Source of the DNA: Stictocephala bisonia
Taxonomy: Eukaryota; Arthropoda; Insecta; Hemiptera; Membracidae
Length of the DNA: 64,000 nucleotides
Assembly: GCA_035578905.1 (NCBI GenBank)
Contig: JAQJVL010000153.1
Coordinates: 1,077,501-1,141,500 of the forward strand
Direction of reading: 5' to 3'
Made by a program: the position numbers and the translations under genes. Below the pieces are notes generated by a model. That model saw nothing but the letters and a program-made list of their open reading frames with translations, was not told the DNA's origin and made no database searches. Shown one piece after another: positions 26,401 to 38,400 of the stretch. Within the stretch, counting starts at the first letter, position 1; the number at the start of each line of letters is the position of its first letter.

Positions 26401-29400
26401 AACCTAAAGTCATAGAAATATGGAGAAAATATTTTGACAATCTATTAAATGTAGAAAACGATTTTACAAACAATAATAGTGACTGTGTATTCCTAAATGT
26501 ACAACCAAAAGTAGAAGAACCAAGTATGGAGGAAGTAAAAAGGGTAATAAAAGAGATGAAAAGTAACAAAGCACCTGGCGCAGATGGTATCAGTGCCGAA
26601 ATGATAAAGGCAGGAGGTAAATATTTAATTACGCAAATCCATAAGCTGTTATTACAAATCTGGAAAGAAGAATACGTACCGAAGGAATGGGAAGAAGCAA
26701 TAATAATACCACTTCATAAGAAAGGCGACAAACAGAACCCAGAAAACTACAGAGGAATATCTCTTTTAAACACTACCTACAAAATCTTCTCCAAAATTGT
26801 ACTTAGAAGACTAGAAACCTACACCAATGAAATTATAGAAGAACACCAAGCTGGATTCATAAAAAGCAGATCGACCGCAGACCAAATTTTCATTCTTAAA
26901 CAAGCCATTTCAAAATACTGGGAGTTCACAAACATTTTTTTGAAATTTTTATCGATTTCAGCAAAGCCTATGACAGTTTGTATAGAGAAAAGATATGGTA
27001 AAAAATGGAAGGTTTCGGAATACCAAGGAAAATCATAAATTTGGCAAGGCTTAGTGTAAATAACAGCAGATGTAGAGTAAAAGTGGAAAACGACTACACC
27101 ACAACCTTTGAAGTTAAGACAGGAGTGAGACAAGGTGATGGCTTGTCCCCTATTCTTTTTAATACACATTGGAAGGAGCATTAAAAGAAGTAAAGAAAAC
27201 TAATATAGGGATATAAATAGGGGATAAAATATCAGCTCTGGCCTTTGCAGATGACGTAGTTTTTGTTGGCAGAAAGCAAAGAAGATCTGAAAATTATAAC
27301 TGAAATTTTAATTAAAGAAACCGAAGAAGTTGGACTTACGAGTTAGCAATGAAAAAACTAAATTTATGTATTTTGGCCGAAATCCTGACAACACACAAAA
27401 TTTTACAGTAGAAGGAAACAATTTTGAAAGAGTAGATGAATTCAAATACCTTGGTACAATAATTAGCTCTAACAACAGTGAACACACAGAAATTCAAAGT
27501 AGAATAAACTCAGCTAACAGAAGCATGTTTGCTCTAAATAAACTTATGTCATCAAAACTTTTTGTCTTACCATACAAAAATTAAAATTTACAAAACAATA
27601 ATCAGACCAGTAATTCTCTACGGAGCTGAGTCATGGATTATCGACAAAAACACAGAAAAAAAAGCTGATCACTTTTGAGAACAAAGTACTCAGAAAAATC
27701 TTTGGACCCACAATAGAAAACGGAGTATGGAGGCTGAAGCACAACAGAGAAATTAGAGATCTATTCAAAGAACCAGACATTATAGCAGAAGCCAAGTGCC
27801 GACGTTTGCGGTGGGCGGGGCACGTAATGAGAAGAAATAATAATACTATGATAAACAAGTGTGGAAAGAAAACCCTGACGGTAGAAGGCCCCCTGGACGT
27901 CCTAAGAAAAGATGGAAGGATCAAGTGAATTAGAATCAAGAAATTAGAGATCTATTCAAAGAACCAGACATTATAGCAGAAGCCAAGTGCCGACGTTTGC
28001 GGTGGGCGGGGCACGTAATGAGAAGAAATAATAATACTATGATAAACAAGTGTGGAAAGAAAACCCTGACGGTAGAAGGCCCCCTGGACGTCCTAAGAAA
28101 AGATGGAAGGATCAAGTGAATTAGAATCAAGAAATTAGAGATCTATTCAAAGAACCAGACATTATAGCAGAAGCCAAGTGCCGACGTTTGCGGTGGGCGG
28201 GGCACGTAATGAGAAGAAATAATAATACTATGATAAACAAGTGTGGAAAGAAAACCCTGACGGTAGAAGGCCCCCTGGACGTCCTAAGAAAAGATGGAAG
28301 GATCAAGTGAATTAGAATCAAGAAATTAGAGATCTATTCAAAGAACCAGACATTATAGCAGAAGCCAAGTGCCGACGTTTGCGGTGGGCGGGGCACGTAA
28401 TGAGAAGAAATAATAATACTATGATAAACAAGTGTGGAAAGAAAACCCTGACGGTAGAAGGCCCCCTGGACGTCCTAAGAAAAGATGGAAGGATCAAGTG
28501 GTCATCGACATGAATAAATTAAGGGTCAATGAAGAAGATGCAGAGGATCGTGAGAAGTGGAGGCAAATTGTTGGTGAGGCCAAATACCACCTTGGGTATC
28601 AGTGGCCATGGGAGTGAGTGAGTGAGTGAGTTTAACTACTAAGAATTTTGTTACATATATAATTTAAAAATGTTGTCTTTTCATGTTCGATTATCCGAAT
28701 ATTCAGTTATCCGAACACCCCTTGTCCCCAATTAGTTCGGATAATCGGCGCTCTACTGTATATTGAAAATGTCAACAAAAACACTATTTTGACATTTCAT
28801 TATCGTTGCGTAATCTTGACCACTACGCCAGCAGTTGGGATGCATTGTTGTTTGTTATGTGAGGTTAGTTTGTCAATTGCTATGACGTTTTAGTTCAAAA
28901 AACTATTGTTGTGTATTATTCACAGCAGTAGCTTTATAATTTACAAACATAACTACGTTATTTATTAAGATTAGGGTTAGTTGTTGAAGACGTTCTATTT
29001 GTTTACATAAAATTGCTTTATTCTATATAAATACATTCATTTTTGGATGTATTACTTTTTCATAGAAATTAAAGAAAATATAGGCATGATAAATATTACA
29101 ATACTCATATGCCCATTAAATAAAAATGTGTATGTAAAACTCAGTTTTTGACATTTGTAGTATTTTACAAAATAATTTCTAAAAAGAAATATAAATAAGG
29201 TAACAAAATGAATAAAGGTTTTCTATGTAGAAAATTTAATTCTGTACAAGAATATACTATCAAATCAAGGTATAAAATCAAATAATTATATTTTTTAATT
29301 TCCTTCTTTCAAAAAAATTTAAAAATTCAAAACATTTTTTCAATTATATACACCCAAAATTTAAATGTTAGTTTTTAACACATTAAAAACTAGTATAAAT

Positions 29401-32400
29401 TGTAGACAATTTGTTGGGGATCATAAAAATATAAGGGTTTAATATATTTAAACAACAAACAACATATTTATTTAATTTATGGTGAAACATTGCACTTTCA
29501 TATATTTAATGGGATTCCTTAGGGTCAGCTGACTGCATGATATCTGGGTTTTGCAAATAAAAGTTTAAAATTACAACAGCACCTTGCCTAGTTCTGGAAA
29601 AACTCAAGATTTGTATTTCTACATCAAACCGTTCTGAAAATCAAAATTTATACCATTACAGCACCACTGGGGGCATAGACAATCCTAAATTTAATTCTCA
29701 ATAAAACTAATTGCTTTTATTATTTATTTTAGTGAAATTATAATTTAAGCTATGAAAGGACTGTATGTGATAGAAAATATACGCTCCATAATGAAAATCT
29801 ATCAATTTTTTTACATTACTAGATATTCCAATAACTCAAAGTTTTTTATTTTCTTAAGCACGAATTCATTAAGATTTTATACTAACTTACCCAATTAACA
29901 AGGACATATTTGAACAAGCTTGTTTTTGGATCAAACACTTTACAAAATGCATACATAATCTTTCCACTGTTTAACTCTTCTCGCATTTCTTCAATACCTC
30001 CATCTAAAAGAAATACAGTATTATTTGTAACGTTTTCTCCAAAACAATAGAATAGCTATAAATTTATATTTGTTTTATCTTTAATTTATCAAACACAAGA
30101 GCAAATAATAAATCTTCCAAGTTCTGTTCTTCAGTAAATTTTAATTGAAAATCAAAGAAAATAATATTTGTTCAACAAAATAAAAATTTAACTTCTTGTC
30201 AAAATATGTCATTTAAAATCAAAACCAAACTCAAACTTTTACTAAAATAATGGGAGAAAATAAAAAATTAACTTTTAACATATGAAAGGATAATAGTAAT
30301 TTAATTTCTTCTTATTATTTCAGATTATTTTTTATTATTATAATTCTTTTGTGTAATTATGGTTCTTCGATAAGATAATGATTATTCTTTTCTATGATTC
30401 TGCCTCAGGAATTTTGCTTGCAGAGAACAGTCGAGTAAAATCCAAAGGGCCGCCAGACACATAATCGTCTCGCACACAATCAAACAGAGCCACTGATACT
30501 GCATAGCCCTACAAAACTTCTAAAAAAGCTTCCTGTTGAAAAAATGCCAGACCTCAAAAAGGATATAAAGGACGGTTTAAGAAGCGCTAAATACAACTCA
30601 ACTAAAAGTCGGCAGCGAAACAGGGCAACAAAACCGTTGGATGGCCTATTTATGTGGGCTCCTCTCTACGCAAAATTGCCTCGAAAGAAACGGGATGAGA
30701 ACCAATCAGGGAGCTTCGAGGTGGAAGCAAACACAACAAAGTTACCAAAACCTGTTAATTGCAGAAACATGTTGATCCAACTTTACAGGAAACGATCTTG
30801 TTGAAACAAATATTGGTTATTTAATTATTAACGGAAAAAATCTACTTTTTTATTTGAGGGGGTAAGATTCTCAATTTTAATGACAACTTCAATATTTTGT
30901 TCGAACATTTGTAGAGTTTGAACTACTTTTCTATTGTAAGTACTTTGACTAATATTTTAATTTTTATAAAATTAATGTAACAAAACATTGTCACATATTG
31001 TGAAAGTCTAATATTGCATACTGCAAGACAATTTTCACTAAGACATTACAAAACTGCCCAATTCTTATTATCAAATTTTAACAGCATCTATTCAATTCAA
31101 TTCAATTCTTTATTGTGCCACAAGATACATGGGTACATAAGCACTAGTCATAACTAAAACTAATTTTACTTCTAACATAAACATGTCATAACATTTTTTT
31201 AAAGTTTTCCACCTTGTAGGGTGCAAGATCAACAAAGACAGCCTTCAATTTGTGCTTAAAACTACGGTAGTCCAGATTTTGTTTCAAGCAATCAGGTAAC
31301 ATGTTATACAGCCAGATTCCCTTATGAAGTAGGTGGCTTTCTGAAAAGGTGGTTCTGTGTTTCGGAACTGATAGGTTAGAGCGTGATCGGAGGTGATAAT
31401 GATTAGGATGTGGTTCTGTTATAAAAAGGTTTTGATTTTTCTTTACGAACAATAAGGTTTCTAACATGTATATTGCAGGGAAGGTTAGTATTTTGCACTT
31501 TTTAAATATATTTTTGCATGATTCTGTTTTACCAAGCTTGAATATGATTCTAATGGCACGTTTTTGAAGTCTGAAAATGTATTCAGTTTTGGATGACTGA
31601 GCACCCCAAATAGAAACACCATACACCAAATGCGGATATATGACACCACAATATACTGTTAAAAAGAGATTTATCCAAAGAAGAAAGATCCAAGAAAATA
31701 CAAGACATACCCACATCATCCCTATTACGAATTGAAAAGTCTAGAAGAGTTGTTTTTTCAGTATTGACTTTAAGATAGTTACTGTGACACCACTGTATTA
31801 AATTATTTACTTCTTGAAAAAGGTTTTGTTCAACTGATTTTCTACAAGGTCCCGTGACGGTTACAGTGGTGTCATCTGCAAACAGACAAACATCCGCAAG
31901 GCTCAGATCTCTTCCAACATCATTGATGAACAATAAAAAAAGCAAGGGTCCAAGAACCGAGCCCTGCGGAACGCCCGTCAGGACTGACTCCTGCTCAGAG
32001 AAGCAGAATTGAAGAGTGTTTGTGGCATCTATGTAAGGAATCTTTACAACCTGACGCCGCCCACACAGATAAGACCGAAACCAATCCAAGGGAATGCCTC
32101 GAATGCCCATATTTTGAAGCTTTTGTAATAGAAGTCCATGGTTTACCAAATCGAATGCTTTGCTTAGATCAATAAAGGCACTAGCTGCAAAGCATTTCTC
32201 ATCAAGAGCAGAAACTATTTGATTGGTTAAATGAAATATGGCATTGACTGTACTTTTATCTTTTATGAAACCATATTGATGTCGAAAAATGATTTTACTA
32301 TCTTGAAGAAAAGTCATTAGTCTAGTAAAAACTGCTTTCTCTATTACTTTAGAAAACGTTGAAGTGAGAGTTATTGGTCTAAACTTGTCAATAGTTTCCT

Positions 32401-35400
32401 TAGAACCCCTTTTATGCACTGGCTGGACAATAGAATATTTAATGGCTTCAGGAAACTCTCCCTGTGAAAATGATTGATTTATTAGATGGACAAAAGGATC
32501 AATCAAAAACTCTTGACTAACTTTGAGAATCCTTGATGATATGCCGTCCGGACCTGAAGATGTCTTCGATTTCAGGTTTTTTATAATACTGGTCACCTCC
32601 TCTCTTGTTACTGGAGCTAGAAAGAAAGATTTAGCAAGTTTTCCCATAGGATTTGAACTGGAGTTCGAAAAACGAGAAGATACATTCCCGCTACCACAAT
32701 CAGAAACATTTACAAAGTAAGAGTTGAATAGGTTTGCCACTTTATGAGGATTCTGGATCAGGACATTTGCAGAATCTCGAACAGAATAGTTGTGAGGATT
32801 GGATTTCTGGGGTCGTTGGATGTTGTCATTAACAACCACCCATGCCGCCCTTGCAACATTACTTGCATTTTTAATCTTATTGGACACCATCCGGGCCTTT
32901 TCCTCCCTTATACGGACTCTAGACATGGCCTTCAGTCGCCGATACTCAATCCGCAATGGACTGCCAAACTCTAGATCTTTGCTGAGATAATAAAGGCGTT
33001 TGACCTCCTGAAGTAATGCTATCGAGTTAGTGCTCAGTCGAATCCGGTGTTGGTCTTTGGATATTTTTATTCTCACTTTTTTAATAGGAAAAGCTGTGTT
33101 AAAGCAGACAGAAAGTGAATTAAAAAAGTTTGACGCCATTGAGTTGATGTCTGAAGATAAAAATACCTCGTTCCACGACTCACTTTTAAGTAAATGTTTG
33201 AAGTAATTAATGTTTTCATTATTAATCAGGCGTTTTGTGGTAAATTCAGGCAAACCTATCACGACCAGAGGAGCTGCCTTGACTCTAAAAACTTGAGTAT
33301 GATGATCAGACAAGGCAGATATCACAACACTAGAAAAGTAAGAGTCTTGGTGGAGATCAGTACAAACATTATCAATGTGGGACTTTGACCCTTTAAATTC
33401 TCTTGTGTATGAACTAACTGTAGGTTTCATCCCAAAGCTAGATAATACATTTAAAAACGTTTGCTTTTTGAGATCATCATTTTTCATGTCTATATTGAAG
33501 TCTCCAACTACTATTAAGCGAGAAGAGGGTCTCGTAATATTGTCAAGGCACTCAGCCATAGCTTCAAAGAAAGAATCATGATCATTGATTGGAGGTCTAT
33601 AAACAGCCAAGATGATTACGTATTGAGACTGAATTTTAACTTTGGCTGCTGCGAACTCAGCGATACCCTCCTGACAGAAACTTGTAACGCTTAACTCTTT
33701 ACAAATGACACAATTTCTAATAAAAATGCATACACCCCCTCGCTGAATTTCTTTACGACAAAAAGCAGTTATGTTACTGAAGCCAGGAATACGTATAAGA
33801 TTAAACTCAAAATCCTTCAAGTTGTGCTCAGAGACACATGTCCTATGTCCGGTTCCTCCTCATCTAAAAGCAATAGGAACTCATCTAGCTTACTATCTAG
33901 CCCTCGTATGTTTTGATGTAAAATTAAAAAGCCAGAGTATTGTTCATTTGAAAATCTTGTCATGGGATATTTGCTTGCGAGAGGAGTCTCGCTAAAAAAG
34001 GCATAGAAGAGTTAGTGAAATACCTTGTTGAAAAAGTATGAGAACAGGAACTTTGATCATCATTGGGATGTGGTGTGGTCACATTGAGGGAAGCAAATGA
34101 GTGTTTTTCAGCAGTTGGATGAAAGTAATTTGTTAGGTGAGGAAATCCTGATGTCTTTATAACAGTGAACTGTTTTCTGGGTTAATCCTGTAGTGTTTTT
34201 TTGGGAATGATATTGCACATCTGAGGTTTTTAGTCTGAGTAAGGAAATCTTTTTGAGAAAACAAGTATTGATATATCAAGTCAGCAACTTTTTCTTTGCC
34301 TGCCCTGTTTAAATGCAGACCATGCCGGGTGAAAAGATATCTTTGAAATTGCATTAAGGAAATAAAAGTTGCATGACTATATTTAGAGCATACATCAGCC
34401 AAACTTCCGTTTATATCTACTATTAATCTGTTTAGAAATGGCGAATCGTACCTGAAGGGCACACCCAACACAAGCACTTCAGTACAATTTTTAGATAAGA
34501 ATACATTAATTTGTTGTGCAAGATGACTTGTGTTCAATTTACTGGTTATATCATTTGTCCCTCCCATTATTATGGTACAAATATCAGGACCAGCATCCAG
34601 CATTCCAGCTCAGCCGCCTTCAGGATATGGCACATCTTACCATTAGGTATGATATGTGCGAACGTATCAAACTCAAAATTACACTTGTCCCTCAAAAAAG
34701 ATGAAAGCAATTTCCCGTGGCTGTCGCTGAACAACTGGAAACGTTTTTTAGATTTTGAAATATGTTGAGGCTGGGATGTAAGAGCAGCTGGTCGATCGCC
34801 GCTGGACTCGGTCTCACATTGAGCTTTTGAATTCCTAATCCTACAATTTACCAAGGACTTATTCGTTTTTTCAGATTTTTTTGCAATGGAGGCAATACCC
34901 TTAGGCCTAGGCTTACGATCAATCTCTGTTACATCATTTACAAGTGCAGAAGAATCGTCAGAACACTCTGAAATGGATTGACCCACATTTGAAAAATTTT
35001 CAACAGACAATACTTCAAATCGGTTACCACATACAATTTTATACATTGAGTTATTCAGTACAATATTAGATGAAAGAACAGTCTTATTCTTTCTTTTTAC
35101 TACTTTCCATTTCCCCGGTTTATGAGTTTAGGCTATAGTTACAGGAGTTACAATGTTAGGAGGTGTCGATGCTATGTTTCTAAGTGGCTTTACATGATCC
35201 TTAGCTGGCTAAATACTATCAAGATCTTTGTTTCTGTACCACTCTCTAAATGGAATTTGAATATTGGACAAACAGAAGTGATTAAAGATAAACTTAGCAT
35301 TAACTATTACATTCATTCCGCACTCAAACCCATTTTTCTGCTGAAAACAGGACATTTCAAAAAAATGGTTTTTAGAGATACTGAGATTTCTATTCTTATC

Positions 35401-38400
35401 ATAACAAATCTTATCTCTTACCCATTACCGACCAAACAGAACATATCATCTGTTACCTAAAGAATAAAACAATTTGATTTAAATACAACAGAATTGAGGC
35501 GTAAACTTTTTGGATTCACATTTCAAGAAAAAATATCAATCAGTCCGTTTTCCCTCTAAACTTAAATGAATTTTATTTTATTTACTTACTTTGTACACCT
35601 ATAATTTTATTACTGTAATGATTTTACAACAAAGAAGATTTGTAAAATAATACATAAACAAGCAAAACATCACTTAGCACATATTTAATACAATGTAATC
35701 AGAAGACGCACCTTGTGGTACACCTGAATTTACTTTTATTTTTATGGTGACTTCACTAACCTCACTGAACACAATGCACACACAATTTTTACTGTACCAT
35801 GAACAATATATGTATGTAGTTAGTTATCTATGGTACTTCACTTTATCCTAAATAAATTATGATTATGTACAATGACAATTAAGATGAGACCAAACAATAT
35901 TTAGTAACTCACCTCCTTTGCTTATAGTTTTCAAATTATTGGTTTGACCCTCGTAGCTAAATAGAGCCCTAGAACAAACATTAATGTTACGACTAAAATG
36001 TAAATACTGTAATGAATAACAATCTAGACTAACATTAAAAGTGCACAATTATTTATATTTCAATATATGCATGCAGGAATCAAATGACTATACCAACATT
36101 ATTATGCTTGAAAATATACAAAGTAGCACATTTTTAGTTCGCCACCTTTGGGACCTCTCGCATGCAGAAAGTGACTAGATTAATTAAAGTGGTTTAAATT
36201 ACAAAAAAATCATTTGTACACTATTAAATATAAAATGTCAAATTCTACCCCTCTTTCAGTAGCCTAACGCAACAATGCTCTAGCTGCAGTGATAGTCTCA
36301 TCATTATTTACAATAAATCTTATTGGTACTCCTTGTGGGTTATTGGCATTTTAGATCAAAGTGTATAAAAGAATCCAACAACAAGACAAGGGCACTATGT
36401 AGTCTGATCAATAGTAACAAAACAAAACAGTCAATCGGGCTTGACCTAAGCTTACTATCAACAATACCACACAACGTAATAATACAGAAGTATCTAAAAA
36501 CCTCAACACTTACTTTACTCCGATAGCAGACACATTACAATTCAACACAAAATTAACACTCGAGCATTTGGTAGGGAAGAGATTCAAGATGTTCAATAAT
36601 TACAATAAAACACTGATACGATAATTATTATTTCACACATACGCAAATATACTTTGCGTGCATGCTCCGCAACAGAAGTATATACGTATGTGTGAAATGT
36701 GTGTTGTATGAGTGTTTTAATCGTTTTGTGTTATTGTGTGTCTCAATTTTAATTCAACGACGAATACCAACAGAGGATGTACCTGATGTGGTAGGTTGCC
36801 ACGAAACTAATAGTACCTATGTCGACAACCAAAAGAGGATATTTTATATATATAAAGCTATTATCGGTATATTGAATTGCATTAATATCCAGAAGTAGGA
36901 ATCATGAATTCTAATTGAGTAATTTCTAATAATACACGTACTGCCACTAAAATCATACCATGAAAAGGGTAAGTATTACTAGACTCTTTTGGGTCTATTC
37001 CTTTTTATGGCTACGATAATAAATAAAGATTAAACTATTAATCTGGGCCCCTGATCAATGTCAGCCATCTGGACATTATGAGTGAAGAGAGGGCTATTTT
37101 ATGGAAACATTAGCCTACTCAAACATTCTTTTGAAGAAGTGTTAAGTATCTATTATTTTTATCAACTGATGTTTATTATTGTAAAACTTATTACTAATAC
37201 TACTTGAACTTCCGACACCGGAGTTCAAGTAGTATTCCACCCGTTCAAAGTCCACCTCACATAAAGCATGCGGGGCTGTATGTGAGTCGATATATTCATG
37301 CATAAGTTCATATTATGTATGAATATATCATGCATAATATATTCGTATTGCGGGAAATGTGTTTGGGAAATAAATAAAATATTTTAACAATTAACTTTAT
37401 TAATGTTTATAGAAGATAAATTATATAATTTTGGGAACCTCGAATATATTATATACTATTACAGTGCTTACTACTTTATAAACAATGTTCAAAGTTCTAT
37501 TCGTTTTTGGATAAATTTCTACTTTACTGGTGGAAATCCCACAAGGAAGTTGAACAACCACCTAAAAGAGCATGAGGATGGCAACGTAGACCAACCACCT
37601 TCTCCATCACCACCGAGGAGGATACAAAGGAGGAGAGCAGGTCAGTTAGTATTCATAGACCCTCCAAAAGATGAAGTATCGGAAACCCAAGATAGTGACG
37701 AGGTGATTGACAGCCCTGAACCACTCCACAGAGTTGATGCGTCAATACCACTACTACAAGATGAGCCAGAGATGGAAGATGACAGTAGTGACTTGGAGAA
37801 GGAGCTGCAACTTGGCCGGTGTGAGGAGTCTCCTTCAGTGCGGTCTACCTTGTTGGAGGATGCTTCGCAGTTGCTGGTTGAGGTGGCCGAGTTGAGGGTG
37901 AGTTTTGGGGCTGAGGTGTCATTCGTAGCTGTGAGGGAGACTTCACAAAATGGCCTGATAGCTGCTGACCAACTGGCGGCTTCTACACCAAGTCCAACAC
38001 AGACAGAAGATGAACTGGCTCAGCAAATAGACCGGCAGGGAGAGGCTTACGTGATGGCGTTCCTTGGAGGGAGGCAATTATGACATTGCGGAGTCTTTGT
38101 AATGAAGACACAACACTGGATGGATCTGTGGGGAATAAATGGGGTGATATTATAAACAATAATGGAGTGAATGTAATGGAAGGGGGGGAGCACGTGGTTG
38201 ATAATGGGGAGCATGGGGATGATGATGGGGAATGGACAGGAGATAATGGGGGACAAGGATTGGGGGAGGGGGATGATGAGATAGATGATGGGGAGCAGGG
38301 GGTGGACGATAAGGAGCATGTATATGGTGTGGATGAATAAGAGCATGAGGTAGTTGATATGCAGCATGAGGTAGAGGAGGAGGGTCTTGATGGGGGATGA

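Larger units (their letters stand above)
24609..28630 (+). mobile_element. RTE-type LINE, nearly full length
   Basis: A 4022-bp insertion bounded by the perfect 13-bp duplication TTTAACTACTAAG (24596-24608 and 28631-28643). It starts CCCTCCCCTTTAGGGG, a GC-rich 5' region, and ends in a short GAGTGAGTGAGT tail, as RTE elements do. It encodes endonuclease plus RT in one ORF with several frame breaks. The exact duplication and modest decay suggest a more recent insertion than the host MITE. Confidence 0.9.
24262..28758. mobile_element. Tigger-like MITE split by an RTE LINE
   Basis: Both ends begin CAGTAGAGCGCCGATTATCC (24 bp identical inverted) and are flanked by TA (24260-24261, 28759-28760). 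Both sides carry repeated TTATCCGAAC motifs, the same design as the pogo element at 13165 (TTATCCGCC) but with a different sequence. Without the LINE the element is about 460 bp with no coding capacity. Confidence 0.88.
31083..35130 (-). mobile_element. CR1-type LINE with esterase-bearing ORF1
   Basis: Minus-strand order: ORF1 (from about 35130 down to 34157), spacer, ORF2 (33963-31186), 3' UTR with CACAATAAAG, and a tail of three GAATT units (about 31086-31106). A 5' end with promoter is not evident, so it is probably 5'-truncated just upstream of the visible ORF1. Both ORFs are interrupted. Confidence 0.85.
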
